DNA from: Allomyces macrogynus ATCC 38327
Taxonomy: Eukaryota; Blastocladiomycota; Blastocladiomycetes; Blastocladiales; Blastocladiaceae
NCBI GenBank assembly: GCA_000151295.1
Contig: GG745330.1
Coordinates: forward strand, 927,115 to 991,114
Direction of reading: 5' to 3'
Length of the DNA: 64,000 nt
Below are positions 1 to 11,839 of the stretch, piece by piece. The translations under genes and the position numbers were made by a program. The notes under the pieces are model-generated. The model was not told the origin of the DNA, ran no database searches, and was given only the letters and a program-made list of their open reading frames with translations. Positions within the stretch are counted from its first letter, which is position 1, and every line of letters starts with the position of its first letter.

Positions 1-720
1 TTCGGCTGATCAGCCGGCCCCAATCCGCGTGTTCGAGCGTCGGAGCAACGACATGGTGCAGCGACGATGAGGGCGACGTCAGCGGAACGGATCGTAGCGG
101 CAACCGTACCCAAGCGTCGGCTTGGGTGAACGAGCGGGACGGGGCGCGTCAACTGCGGGGAGTTGCGTCGGTATGGTTGTTTTGGTGGGGTGCGGTTGCA
201 AGAGCGGCCGCACGAATCAAGGATCAGTGGGAAGAGTGGAGTGGAGGGATGGTGCGTGGTGCGAGCGGGGCCGACGACAGCGGGAGCACGAGCACAGCAG
301 AGGCAAAGCAGGGAGCGCGGACCGGGCGAGCGCGACGTCGGCTTTTGACTCGGCCTTTCCGGGTGGGCCAGCTGGTCACCCGCGTGCCCGCCAGGACTCG
401 ACCAGCGCGCCCGCAATCGCGATATTACTTGAATGAACTGCCCGGCAGCATCTTCCTCGCGCCGTTGTTGCCTCGAGCGGCCCTTGGATGACGCTGCCGT
501 GGCCGCTTCGGCGCGAACGCAACTTGGCCGCATGCGTGCGAGACGCGGGAGAGGTCACGCGGAGATCACGTTTCCCCCGTGCAGCGCTCTGCTCCCGCGC
601 GTATGTTTGCTCGCAGTTTGAGCCGCTTCACGACGCACATCGACGACCTGCCAGCGACCCAACGGCTTGGCACCGCTCGCGCCCCACGGTCGACAACTAG
701 CCGCAGCTCCCGCTTTTGCC
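1..720. other. No gene recognised; left edge and upstream region of the first gene
   Basis: Short open frames occur on both strands, but they are arginine-rich, overlap one another and look like chance frames in GC-rich DNA. The region probably holds the promoter and 5' UTR of the plus-strand gene whose first in-frame ATG is at 721. No TATA box or RNA gene was recognised. Confidence 0.4.
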
Positions 721-3146
721 ATGGCCGCGTCGCCGCCACGCTGGGCGACCGGCGCCGCGTGGTCTGCGCCGCAATGGCCTGCCTCGTCCTCGTTGGATGC
801 ACCTGCCTTGGGCCTTGGCGGAGCCAATCCTGCATGGACGCGCCAATCCTGCGACACTCACGAGCCGTCTTCAAGTGCCCATTCATTCGGCTCTGACGCG
901 TGGACGCGATCCGGTGACGTTGTGTCGCGGTCCAAGAACGACGCGGTTCCGCCTGCTCAGTCTTTCGCATCGTCGCGATCGCGTTCAGCCGCCCCTGCCG
1001 ACGCTGCGCCACGCTGGGCGTCCGGCGACATTGCCGACGACCTGAGGGGGCTGTTTGACGCTGAGAAAACGCCGCCGCCGGCTGTACCCATCCATGAACA
1101 CGCCGTGGACCCTCGTTCTGCCGTTACCGCCACCGACTCGCGCCCCGTACCGACGTGGACGCCAGGTCCGTCCAGTGTCTACGACGACGGCGACTGGGTT
1201 TCTGTCACCGAGGCAGCGCACGGTTCTGTCACGACCGCACCGCGCAAGCCCTCAGCTTCCACGAACGCGACCACTGCCGACGGTTTCGATTTCGGCGTCG
1301 AGTTTGGCGATCCGGCTCCGCTCCCGGTCGTTCATGCCAGCCAGAACGAGCAGCCCTCTCCCGGTGGTCGTTCCCGCTTTGGTGGATCGCGCCGGTCGCA
1401 ATCGCTTCCCGCCAGCGGCTATGGTCGTGTCGTCGACCACGGCCGGCCCGTGGCGACGCACCCGCTCACCAGGTTGACGCTCTTCCGCGACCCACCCGCA
1501 CGGCCCTACATCTTCTACCACCGGATCCCGGCGCGCCTCGCCACCGTCTTGGGCCGGCACGAAAGCGCCCTGTCCACGCTCCAAGCCCAGCTCGTCGACG
1601 TGACGGCGCACAATGCCGACCCGGCCGACATCGTCGGCCTGACGGTGAGCGGCGCCGACGTTCAGATCACAATGCGCGCGATCCGAGATTTGCTCAGGTT
1701 TCTCGACGCGGTGCCGAAAACCGACTTGATTGTTCTCTATGAGCAGCCGAAAGCGGCCGTGGGCGAAATGGAGAAGGTCCGATGGGCGCAATGGCCGTTT
1801 CCCGTCGTCGACTTGGACGTGACGGCCCCGCCGTTCTATCACTTGGTCGCGGTCAAGCCTGGATCTGGTTCGTCGGCCTCTTTTCGGCGACACTACTACT
1901 CAATGTTTTCGCTCACTTACCCTCGCCCGCAGCCGCGCCGCCCAAAATCAACCAAAATCTCCAGCAAGCGCGTTCCAACGGCCCGCTGCAGCACTGTCAA
2001 TCCGTCACGATCCGGTCCGAAAAGACGTGGTCCACGACCACCAAGCTCATGCGGTCCTACGCGCGATACTACCTCTGCCTCCTCACCAACACGCCGCCGC
2101 GGTTCGACACGCTCCCGCTGCCGCTCCCACACGTCCTCGACGGCGGCCCGCGCATGGCCATCAAGTACACGGCGTCGCTCGGCAAGCATCTCGTCGCGCA
2201 ACGCAACGTGCACAACCCGCACCTCCTCACCTCCCCGACGATCCCTCTCGCGTCGTTTCCCGGATTCTACCACGACGGCGATCTCAAGGGCTCGTTTGTG
2301 TTCTACCTGGCCCCGCCCGCCGTCGCACGGATTGAAAAGGCCCTCGCCGAGTTTCAGTTTGAACGCGACCCGGACCGGCCCACCGTCAACGAGCACGTGC
2401 TTTTGCGCGTGACGCTCCCAGCCAACCGCGACACCGACCAGTTGTTCCCGGTCCCGGATATCAAGTACCACGTCAAGATCCCGCTCGCGACTGTGCCGCG
2501 CCGCGCGCCGGGTGCTAGGGCGGCGGCCGTCCCGCCGCTCGCGGCTGACACGCACATGCGCATCGCCCGTGTCGCGCGCGTGCCCGTCAAGGCGACGCTC
2601 GCGACCGTCGCGCCCAACGTGCACGACGTGCGGCTGCGGCAGGAGCTGTGCTCTACAGCGACGACGCACGTCGTTGGCGCGCAGGTGCGCACGCACGGGC
2701 CGCGGTCGGCGAGTACGCACCTCGCGCTGCTCGACGAGCTTGAGGTGAGTGCGTGTATTGAAGCTGCGCGGAACGCGGTTGCGGCGTACGAACTCGATGC
2801 AAAGGACGGCACGTTCCGCGCGATTGCGCCGACGACCCGGGACCGGCTGCGGCGTCAACAACAGCAGCGTCGGCGTGACGTGGAGGGTGGTGGGCGCGCG
2901 GCAATCACGCTTCGGCAAGTTCGGCGGTTCCGGCACGCGTCGCAGTCGACGCGCGTGCGCGCCAAGGTCGTGCGCGTGTTTCCGTCGGCCACGGGTCATG
3001 CGGCTCCTGCGGCGCCGTCGTATGTTGTGCTTGAAATGACGTTGTGCGTCACGGACGAGGAGCACGCTGATGTGGCCAAGTTTCGGCTGGTGTTGGACCA
3101 GTTTTGGGACTTGCTTGTGAAGTTGAGCGAGAAGCTGTCGTTTTGA
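721..3146 (+). CDS. Unidentified protein, about 786 aa, two exons
   Basis: Proposed exons 721..1867 and 1933..3146, stop TGA. The 65-nt intron (GTTCGT ... CCGCAG, with a CTCAC branch-like site) moves frame 1 into frame 0, which then stays open to the stop. The first 250 residues are Ser/Pro/Ala-rich and look disordered. Beyond them the protein has ordinary mixed composition, with a first block near 1500-1850 containing FYHRIPARLATVLGRHESAL and a second from about 2040 containing YYLCLLTNTPPRFDTLPLPL. The C-terminus ends KLSEKLSF. I recognise no domain, signal peptide or membrane segment. It converges on TAF4 with about 390 bp between the stops. The start is simply the first in-frame ATG, so an upstream exon is possible. 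The coding call is likely right; the function is unknown. Confidence 0.6.
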
Positions 3147-3539
3147 TTCCCTGATTTCTTGTGATTCCCCCCTTTTTTGTGATTGTTACGTGCACGAACC
3201 CAAGAACGATACCTTTTCCGTACATGTTACTTCGAATACGCGATGTGTTCTCTGACGCGTGGAGAGCGAGATATGTTGCGAACGTCGCGCAGTATTCAAG
3301 ACACGAACGGCACCACGATGGAGGGGCCTTTGCTGGTGTCCTATGTCCTCAGGTGATCGAAGTCCAATAGCTCGATCAACTTCGAGTGCGCTGCGTGGAT
3401 CAATGCTGCCCCGGTCAGAGGTCGCCAGAGGTCGATTCGTTTTCCGATCAAGTAGTAGTTATTTCCTTTCCCCGGCGTCCGTTAGGATTGAGCTACGGAC
3501 GACGTATAAACGCGTTTACACACACAGATCACCGGCTCT
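3147..3539. other. Intergenic, convergent 3' ends
   Basis: About 390 bp between the stop of the first gene and the stop of TAF4 on the opposite strand. It is more AT-rich than its surroundings, as expected for two 3' UTRs. No further gene was seen. Confidence 0.5.
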
Positions 3540-6369
3540 TTACTTTTCGCGCATCTTGACCCACGCCTTCCCTGCAACCTTGCCCGTGCCCGTGGCATTA
3601 AACTTGCCCGCGCCCGTATGCAGCTCACCCTGCAGCGCCAGCAACACATCTCTCACGTGCAATCGCTTATGCCGTGCCTGCGCAGCCGCGGTCCCCGGAA
3701 CCGGCACGCCCGCACCCGCCGCTGCCGCCGCACCCGCCGTAGGCCCCTTGCCCGCGCGCGCTCCACCCAACAAATCCGCACGCCGCTTGGCCACAAGTGC
3801 CGCGGCACGCTTCGCTGCCGCCGTCGCGAGCGAGATGCCCGCACCCGGCGCGGCGCCCGGAACTGCGGCCGCGATCACGGCAGACGCCGTGGGCGGTCCA
3901 CCGGCACCGGCCCCACCCATGGTCATCCACGACCTCGCGGCACCGCCGGCAGCGAGGAACGCGGTCGTGTTGGCGTTGCGCTGCCGCGCCTCCTCGGCAA
4001 TGTTGGCGCGCTCCTTGCGCTCGCGCTTCTTGGACAGAGCGGGCATCGACGCGGCCATGGACGCGGGCGCGGCGGGCGGTGGCGGAGGTGGCGGGGGTGG
4101 CGACGCGTAGTCGCCGTCGACGGCCATCGCATCGACGTTCGCCGCGGCGGCGGGAGTCGGGGACGGCGCCGTGGTCGCCGCAGCACCGGGAATCAACCCC
4201 CGCGCACGCGCAGCCGCATGCTCCTCGGCCGCGACCTGCAGCGCGGCATCACGGATATGCAAGAGCGCGAGCGTCGATTCCGGGTGATCAGCGAGACTCA
4301 ACTCATACGCGACCATCTTGGGCGTCTCGTCGGCGTCGGCGGCATTCGCATCCGCCTGCCGCGCGGCCGCCAGCTGCGGGATCCGGAAGGGCGTCATGAG
4401 CACGGGCGCCTCGCCCGGCTGCGAGACGCCCATGGCCGCCAAGTCGCGGTGCAGGGACGCGCCGGTCCGCTGGTTGGCCCCGTGGACCGCGTCCGTGGCG
4501 ACCATGCGCAGCCGTTCCTGCAGGGCGAGCGCGAGAAAGTGCAATGCCGACTCGGACACATGTGCGAGCCCCTTCACGCCCAGCAATCTTTTCCATGCGC
4601 GCCCGAATCGCTGGCACGTTCACGTGCAGCCGCTCGACAGCAGCCTGCGTTGCGGGCGCGGCGGCGCCCGCCGTGCGCGTGCGCAGCATTTCCTCCTCGT
4701 GCTCGAGATTCACGCCGAGCGTCGCGAGCGCTTGGTCCTCGTCGTCGCCCGCGGCCTTGCGGCCTCCTTTAGCCGCGGCGGGTGCCGAGGATGATGCAAT
4801 GGCTGATCCGGCCGCGGCAATACTGCTTGGGGTCGTCGACGTCGTCGGCTGCGTCGTGAGCGAGCCCGCAGTGCTCGGCGGAATCCCTGGAGGCGCCATG
4901 TACGAGAACCCAGCTAGTCCAGCGTACATTTCTGGCGTCAAGCCCGCGTTCGAAAAGGACATGGGCATGGCAGCCATGGGCATGGTCGACGCGGCCGTCG
5001 TGCCCGGCATGACCATGGGCGACGCGCGTCCAGCTGGGCCTGGAATCACGCCGGGCATTGGCGAGGTCGCGCTCGATCCGAGACTTTGCGGAGCCGTGAA
5101 CGGTGTCGATGAGGCGCTTGATGGTGTCGCCGTCGGTACCGCCGATGCGACTGCCGTGGCGGATGCAGTTGCAACGGGCGGCTTGCCTACCGCACCGGGC
5201 GTCGTGGCACGCGGTTTCTTGGCCGCTGTCCCGCCCGCGGCACCCGCCTGCCCGGGCCGTTTCCGTGCCGCGGCCGTGACCGACTTGCCCGCGACTGCCG
5301 TGTTGGGCCCCGCGCGCGCCAAGTGCTCCATGGCCGCGAGCGACTTGAACTTTTCGGGTCCGAGCAACCCGTGCGCGCGGTCCAAGAACTCGTTTGCCGA
5401 AATGGCCTTGGTGCTAAACGAGTTCCAAAGCACGGTGATTTTCTCGCGAATATCGGGCGCAACTTCATTGATGACAGACCCCAGCGTCGCGTTTGGGGCC
5501 GCGAGACCCGGTATCGGTGCTTGTGCAGGCGTCGGCACGACGGGCGGCGGGATCACGGGCGCGGCTGCGGACGCGGCTGCGGGTGCCGGTGCTGGTACTG
5601 GTGCTGGTGCCGGTACCGGTGCCATCGTCACGGGCATCGTGGGTGCCGGGGACGCGACGCGTGCAGCTGCTGCCGCTGCGGCCGTCGCAGTCGTCCCGAC
5701 GACAGCGGGCGACGTGCCGCGCGACGGCGGCGCCGGGGACATGACAGGACTGCTCGCGGAACTGCCTGGATGCGACCATGCGCCCAAACTCGACGGCGGG
5801 TGCGTAGCGGGCGTCGCCGCTGAGAGAGATGGCGACGCAGCGGCCGACACCGACGCGCCAGCGGGAATGCCATACATGGCCGAACTCGCAAACTGCGGCG
5901 CGGTTGCGGCCAAGTGCATGGGCGGCGGCCGCATCAGGAACGGCGCGTACATGCGGTTGTACATGTGGTACATGCCAGCGGCGGCGGCGGCGGCGGGGTA
6001 GGCGGCAGCTTGCGGGTGCGCGGCCATCATGCCGGCAGGCATCATTCCGGCAGGCGGTGTCGGGACGTGCGGCGGCGGAACGGTGCCAGGTGCGGAAGCG
6101 TAGGGCTGGCGAGCAGCTGCAGCAGCTGCAGCAGCCGCGGCTGCAGCGGCGGGAGCGGCAGATAAAGCTGGAGCCGGGACGAGCGGCGAAGCGGCGCGCG
6201 AGGCCGGATTGGCGGCGGTCATGGCGGCAATCTGCGGCTGGTTTGCGAGCGCCGTCGGGGTTGGGATGCGCGCGTGCTCGAGCGGCTGGATCTGGCTGAG
6301 CAGAGCCTCGACGTCGGCAGCCGCGAGCGGCGCGGCGTGTGGCGGCGGGCCGCCGTTGGGCGTGCTCAT
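3540..6369 (-). CDS. TAF4: Transcription initiation factor TFIID subunit 4 (TAF4), with one frameshift
   Basis: TAF4 is a core TFIID subunit whose histone fold pairs with TAF12 in the nucleus. The ATG at 6369 opens MSTPNGGPPPH, followed by a long Ala/Pro-rich region with poly-Ala runs. Near residues 300-350 lies an RST-type domain (IREKITVLWNSFSTKAISAN ... LLGPEKFKSLAAMEHL). The TAF4 histone fold lies near residues 575-625 (VPAIRARMEKI ... HVSESALHFLALALQERLRM). A basic KKRERKERANIAEEARQRN segment follows, and the stop TAA is at 3540-3542. The frame changes by one base at about 4585-4592, inside the histone fold, and no GT-AG intron fits. The span is 2830 nt, one more than a multiple of three, which fits a single extra base. 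Corrected length is about 942 aa. Domain order RST then TAF4 fits fungal and plant homologues. Confidence 0.82.
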
Positions 6370-6790
6370 CGTCGCGGCTTCGGGACCTCGCTGCGAGCGC
6401 GGAGAGAATGCGGGGAGTGGTGGGCTGTGGGAGAACGGATCGTCGCGAGAACGGCGTGGACGTTGACGCGGCGGTCGTGGCCGCTGCACGGCCCTGCACG
6501 GCACTGTGGACGACGAGGAGCGCGCGACACGGCGAGTTGCACGCGTCTTCGATCGCAGCGACAGGCCAACGCGCGTGAAACTCACGTGTCGGGTGCCCCT
6601 CGTGTCTCGCGGCCTGTCGCGTCTTGGTGGGCTTGATGGACGCCCGCCCCTTGGTGGACGCCCGCCCCTTGGTGGACGCCCGCCCCGCACGTTCCGGCTG
6701 CCCGCCGCGCACGGCTGCTTCTGCGAAGGTGGAAATCTAAATAAAAGAGAAAGATAGAAAGCGAGAAAATAGTCGTCACCATAGGTTTAT
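6370..6790. other. Intergenic region upstream of TAF4
   Basis: About 420 bp between the TAF4 start and the stop of the nuclease gene, both on the minus strand. It should hold the TAF4 promoter and 5' UTR and the nuclease 3' UTR. It contains an 18-bp tandem repeat, listed separately. Confidence 0.4.
6633..6686. repeat. 18-bp tandem repeat, three copies
   Basis: The unit ttggtggacgcccgcccc occurs three times head to tail; the first copy differs by one base (ttgatgg). It lies in the TAF4 upstream region, about 260-320 bp before the start codon. Confidence 0.85.
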
Positions 6791-8872
6791 TCAGCTCTTG
6801 GCCGCCGTCGACGCGGGCTTCCTAATTTCCACGACCACATCATTCGGCGCCAGCAGGTCCATGTCGACCCCCTCCGCTGCCTTTTTGCGGCCTACGCACG
6901 GCTTCCTCTTGGGCTTCTCTGGCGCGGGAGCACGCATCTCCACCGGGAGAGGCACGAGCTCGTCGATGCCCGTGACCGCTGCGCCGTATTGGGCCACGGC
7001 CGCGACGAGCGCGCTGGCCACGCCCTGATCAAACGCAACCACATCAAACGGCCGCACCTGGAACTGTTCCAAGATCTTGACTTCCTGCTCGGCATTGACC
7101 GACGCGGCGGCCCGCTCCTTCGCAAGCACGGCCACCTCGTTCACTTCGCCGAGATCCATCAACGAGTGCTTGAACACGGCACGGGCCTCCTCGGGCGCAA
7201 ACGACTCTTCACACTGCTTGCGCAATGTCGGGTTCGCCTCGAGTGCCTTGTCCAACGACCCGAATTGCTGCACGAGCGCGAGCCCCTTGACCGGCCCAAT
7301 GTTCCGGATCCCGCCGCTGTAGTCGCACCCGCACACGACGGCAAAATCAATCAGTGCATCCATGTCGCGCAACTTGAGTGCCTCGAGCAGGTACGGGTCC
7401 GGCGGTACGAGCGTCATGGGCGCCTTGTCCATGCGATACAAGTGGTGCACGACGGGCAATGTCGGCCAAAACACGTGCACGTCCGAGTCTTCGGTCGCGA
7501 CCCACTGCGCGTGCCCGAGATGCACGAGCGCGCCACACACTTGCTCGGCCTCGGTACGCGCGGGAGCGTAGACGACGGAGACGCCGCGCGCGGTCAGAAG
7601 CGTTTCCAACGTATCGACAACCTCCAAGTCGGGGCCGCGCGTGGATGCGTCGAGCCGTGTCCGCTCGCGCGCAAGCGACTTGACCCAGGCACTGAGCTGC
7701 TCGGGTGTCGCTTCCGTCGTCGCGTCGAGCTCTTGCAGCGTCTTGGCCACGCGCGACCGGAACGTGCCAAGGTTGGCCAAGCTCGACAGCGGCACCGGCG
7801 GGCTGAGAGGAACGCGAACCGGTTCAGGGGGTTGAGTAGCGGCGGCAGCTGATGTGCCCGGCTACATTCGAGCACATCCGCAATTAACTCGGAGGCTAAG
7901 TGGAGCACCGCACAAGAAATTTGGACGTACCACATCCAAGGCCATCCGCTCCAGCGCCGCGCTGAGCGCCTCCAGCGATACGGGCGCATCTGGAACCGGC
8001 TCTCCGACCACCGACGCTTGCGTGACCATTTCCGCGTCCACCGACTGCTCGGTTGGCTGCAGCAGTCCAGGTCCATCGATGACCGACACGGTGGGCTGGC
8101 TCGGTGGCAGCTCGGCCGATTCGGTCACAGTCGGCGTCAAGAGCGGCCACGCTGCCGTCTCGGTCACCGACGGACGCAATGCAGACGGCGCGGTCGCCCC
8201 CTCCTCAACCATTATCGGCGTCATGGTCGCAGGGTGGCCCATTTCCACTGGTGGCAGTGTAGGTACGGTCGGTCGCGAATTGAGCCCCAAATCACTTGCT
8301 GCGACAGGTTCAACTGCGCTGGTGATCATCTCGTCGACAGTCAGCGTGAAATCGCCCTCGCCGTCGACGGTGGCCGTGACCGTCGCGGCAATCCCGACAC
8401 TTGGCGGCACCCCCTCGGCCTGCTCCACTGTCTCCGCCGCAACCGCGACCTCCTGTGCTGGGACCGCCACCCCCACCCCCGGCACATTCTCAAACCCGTG
8501 CCGCAGCATCACATCGCGAATAAACTCCTCCCCAATCTCCGCGGCATCGCGCAATTCGAGCGACCGTGCGCGCCGTGCTGCGCGTTCGCGGTGAGCGACT
8601 TTTTCCTTGGCAACGGGCCGCATAGCACCATCAAACACGACGATTGGCGTGATTTGGTGATACGCGAGGTAGTCGAGCATATTGTTTGTGTACTGCATGC
8701 ATAGCCGGCGCGGCGAGTCGGCGCGCTGCGACTGCGCGGCAAACCAGAACCGGTTCAGGGTGAGCGTGCCGTCGACCGCGACGGTTTGCCCGCGCAGCGC
8801 CGAGATAGCCAGCGGGCGGTAGCAGTACGGGTGCTTGTCGCGGATGAACTTGAGCAGGTTCTTGATGCCCAT
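6791..8872 (-). CDS. FEN1/Rad2-family structure-specific nuclease with long insert
   Basis: Exons 7931..8872 and 6791..7861; the 69-nt intron has donor GTACGT and acceptor ATGTAG, phase 0. The product is about 670 aa against about 380 for ordinary FEN1. The N domain starts MGIKNLLKFIRDKHP, has Asp34 in VAVDG and Asp81 in VVFDGAMRP, both in the spacing of FEN1 metal ligands, and a basic KEKVAHRERAARRAR arch segment. The I domain, in exon 2, has TEAEQ, ATEDSD and GCDYSGGIRNIGP, matching FEN1 EAEAQ, ATEDMD and GCDYCDSIRGIGP. Between the domains lies about 190 acidic, Thr/Val/Pro-rich residues. The C-terminus is basic (KRKPCVGRKK), and no clear PCNA-binding box was seen. All catalytic acidic positions I could align are kept, so it is probably active. 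It may be a divergent paralogue rather than the main FEN1/Rad27. Confidence 0.8.
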
Positions 8873-9531
8873 GGTGCCAGTCGTCGTTGATGCGAGAATG
8901 GTCAGTTGGAGTTGCGAAAAAGTGGTCGTGGGCGTCGTGCTGGGCAAGATCAGGTTGGGCGCGTGCTTGCGCGTCGGTTCGCGTCGGTTCAGGTCCGTGC
9001 TCGTAAGCGCGTCTTGCTCGCTTGCGACTGCCGTTGCTCAAACGCAGGCGCAAGTACCGCACGCGCTCTTCGTCAGTTCATCTCAAGAATCGCAGCCACG
9101 GTGGCTCACAGCAACGTTGAGGACACTGACCGACAGCAATCGCGTCGACAAAGACCAATGGTCGCTCAGCAGCTTGCGGATTCCGGGTGTTGGTGCAGCT
9201 GGTGCAGTGCCAGTTCCCTTGCGAGCCAGCGACTCGATTTACAAATAAGAGTGTCGGTTCTGAGGGATTTGCAGCGTGGTCGGAGTCGTCACGATCGTCT
9301 CCTTGCCATTGCGCCAAGTCGTCGAGATGGTTGGTTGGCAAGCGGTGCGCCGTCCATCGGCGTCCATCAACGTTTGTCGCTGTGGAGAAGGCCCTTTGAA
9401 CGTGCCTAACTGAAACTGATGGCGCTTTGATTCGAGCAAACAGAACAGGAGTGCCCCAGGAGCACGATTCACATCGATCACAAGGCGGCAGCAATGAAAG
9501 TGGGTGGACACAAATCGGCACATCAAGGCCA
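8873..9531. other. Intergenic, no gene recognised
   Basis: About 660 bp between the start of the nuclease gene and the stop of the capping-enzyme gene, both on the minus strand. It likely holds the nuclease promoter and the capping-enzyme 3' UTR. Only chance open frames were seen. Confidence 0.4.
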
Positions 9532-11839
9532 TCAATATTCGCCATAATCCAGCTCTTCCACATCCCCGTCTCGTGGTACCCGGTGCGCGCCGTTCCCCGC
9601 AACCGGCTCGTCGTGCTCGTCATCGCCGAGCGCATCCTCGAGATCCCGTGCCAGATCGTCATCGTCATCGTCATCGTCATCATGATCACCGACCTCTCCA
9701 CCGTTTTGGTGTTGCTGCTGGTCAAATGCGGACGAATCAGCATGCGGCGCGTCGTGATGTCGCGAGTAGCCGTGGTCGGACGAATCGGCATGTGGCGAGT
9801 CGTCATCGTACTGGTGCGCGTCGGCGTAGCCGGACGAAAACGGGCCCGGCACGTTGGGGTACCCGGGCGGCGCCGACGACGCAAACGACGAGTAGGCTGG
9901 GTCGCGGACCGGCGCCGACGACGACGCAAATGATGAGTAGGCCGGATCGCGGACCGGCGCCGCAGAGCGGCCATTCGACGACGATGCAAACGATGAGTAG
10001 GCCGGGTCGCGCATGGGCGCCGCAGCGTGGCCGTTCGACCCGCCCGAGTAGGACGGCGCCGGGGTCACGGTGCCCGTCGCCTCGCGCATTTTCCAGTTGG
10101 ACTTGATGATGGGCGCGTGCGCCTCAAGCTATTGGCACGGGAACAGTGGTGAGGTATCAACAACATTCTCGCGCCAAAGTGAGAAAAATGGCAACGCACC
10201 TCTTCGCGCGTCACGCCGTCCTGGATACTGTGCAAGATCTTGCGGTAGACGTCTGTGTGGTTACCCGTGTTCTTATCTTCACGGAACCGCATGTACTGCC
10301 ACCGCTGGTGCTCCGAGTCCCAGTTGCACTCGATGATCTTGCCGTTGGACCGCGACAGCAGGCTATGTGCCAGCGAACGAACGGTCAGTGGAGAGAACGG
10401 CAGCAATTGAAAACGGCATGGAAGGCGCACTCGCGCAGCTGCTGGTTATCGACTTCGAGATAGGCCTGGAACCGGTGCCGATCTTGGCCCTCCCACAAGT
10501 GCAGCTCAAACTGGTCATTGCGGATGCACAGCATAAAGTCGACCGAGTTTTCGTCGGCCGGCTTCCACTTGAGGCTAGATGTGATGGCGACCACGTCAAT
10601 TGGTTGAAAAGCCAGCGAGAAGCAGTGACCAAACGGGACGCACATATTTGGGTCGGTGCCGAGCGTGTACGGCTCCTCGGAATTGGTGAAGATGAGCCCG
10701 TCGCTCTTGTGCTTGAGGAACGGAATCGAGTCAAAGATCTCCTTGACGTGGTACGAGAGCTGCATCTCCTTGGCCTCGATCCTGGCGATGGCAACGATGA
10801 ATGTCGTGAATTCGAAGGCGTGTCTCTGGTCGTGAATGAGCAACGGTTCGAAATGCGTACAAGAAGGGAATGCGCGCAGCCAAGTCCTTGCGCGTCACGA
10901 CCATTTCCTTGAGCGGCTCCAAGACAAATTTGTGGAAGTGCTAGACACGAGAAAACGGGGCGTGAGCAGATTTCACCATGACAGCTCTGGCCACAATTGA
11001 GGAGAAAAGGCGAACCCCAAGTCGAACGCGGAATGGTCGGTCGATGACCGTCTTGCCGATGCACACGAGGCAGTCGAAGACCAGGTAGCGCAAGACTTTT
11101 TGCTGATCGAAGGAACATAGGTCCGTTAGTTTTCCCCTAGATCGTCGACCGTCGTGGAGAATGAGAACAGAACGTACGCCGTTGGGCTCTGTGTCGAGAA
11201 TCAACTCGCCATCGAGCAGCGTGCAGCGATGGAACTCGACAAACGGCCTCTTGGACTTGGTCGCCTCGAGCGGCAGCGGAAGCAGGATTTTGGTAAAGTA
11301 GAACTCGTTCTTGCGGTCTATCTACGCACGCGACCGCGGAAACCAGCGAGGTCAGCTCTGGGCCATCGGCAGGACAGCTAGCAACGTGCAGAGAAGCCAC
11401 GATCGCACCAAAAACGTTTCGTACTTGCTCAAGCGCTCGTTGAACGTCGTGTAGAGAAGCATGCGCAGCCCGTCCGTCTAACAAAAAACCACCGAATGGT
11501 TACCAAACGTCCTCTCTTCCTCGCCCAATGGACAGAGACCGGTGCGCACCTTCTCGCAAACGAAAAAGTTGCGGCTCTCGAGTGCGTCCAGGTGCTCCTT
11601 TGTAAACGAGACGGGTTGGGCGCCGGCAAATCTACGCGAGTTGCGGCCACGCGCGATGGTCAGCCTCGCTCGGCCTTTAAATCCGACGACGATCACTGTT
11701 CTCCACTCCATTAGTTGACAGGTATGGCTGGTCGCTACCGTTTGTGACGGACGTGCAGCAGGTCGGCGACTTGCTGCCGCAGAATGTCGAGGTAGGGGCC
11801 GAGCACGCGCTCGCCGGGCATCGTCAGGGCTGGATCCAT
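9532..11839 (-). CDS. CEG1: mRNA-capping enzyme, guanylyltransferase (Ceg1 type), ten exons
   Basis: Transfers GMP to the 5' end of nascent mRNA in the nucleus. Exons: 11739..11839, 11550..11631, 11409..11477, 11178..11321, 11016..11102, 10861..10940, 10644..10781, 10431..10574, 10200..10362, 9532..10128 (1605 nt, 534 aa). Every junction restores family sequence. FAGAQPVSF precedes CEK/TDG, so the nucleophile is Lys61 of KTDG, split from TDG by an intron. LLDGELILDTE is motif III, LRYLVFDCL IIIa, KSDGLIFTN IV and LKWKP V, and the OB-fold end has NGKIIEC and MRFREDKNTGNHT. No triphosphatase domain is present, as in yeast Ceg1, where triphosphatase is a separate protein. The C-terminus carries four imperfect copies of RDPAYSSFASS and an acidic tail. 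The order and spacing of motifs make this call firm. Confidence 0.93.
9880..10030 (-). repeat. Coding tandem repeat in the capping enzyme tail (RDPAYSSFASS)
   Basis: Four imperfect copies of a roughly 11-22 residue unit with the core RDPAYSSFASS, some joined by SNGRSAAPV or SNGHAAAPM. It lies after the OB fold and before the acidic C-terminus. The DNA repeats as well as the peptide, so it arose by tandem duplication. Confidence 0.8.

Noticed and set aside
4500..4700. An intron explaining the TAF4 frame change
   Set aside because: The only AG acceptors nearby would need introns under 40 nt and would delete conserved histone-fold residues.
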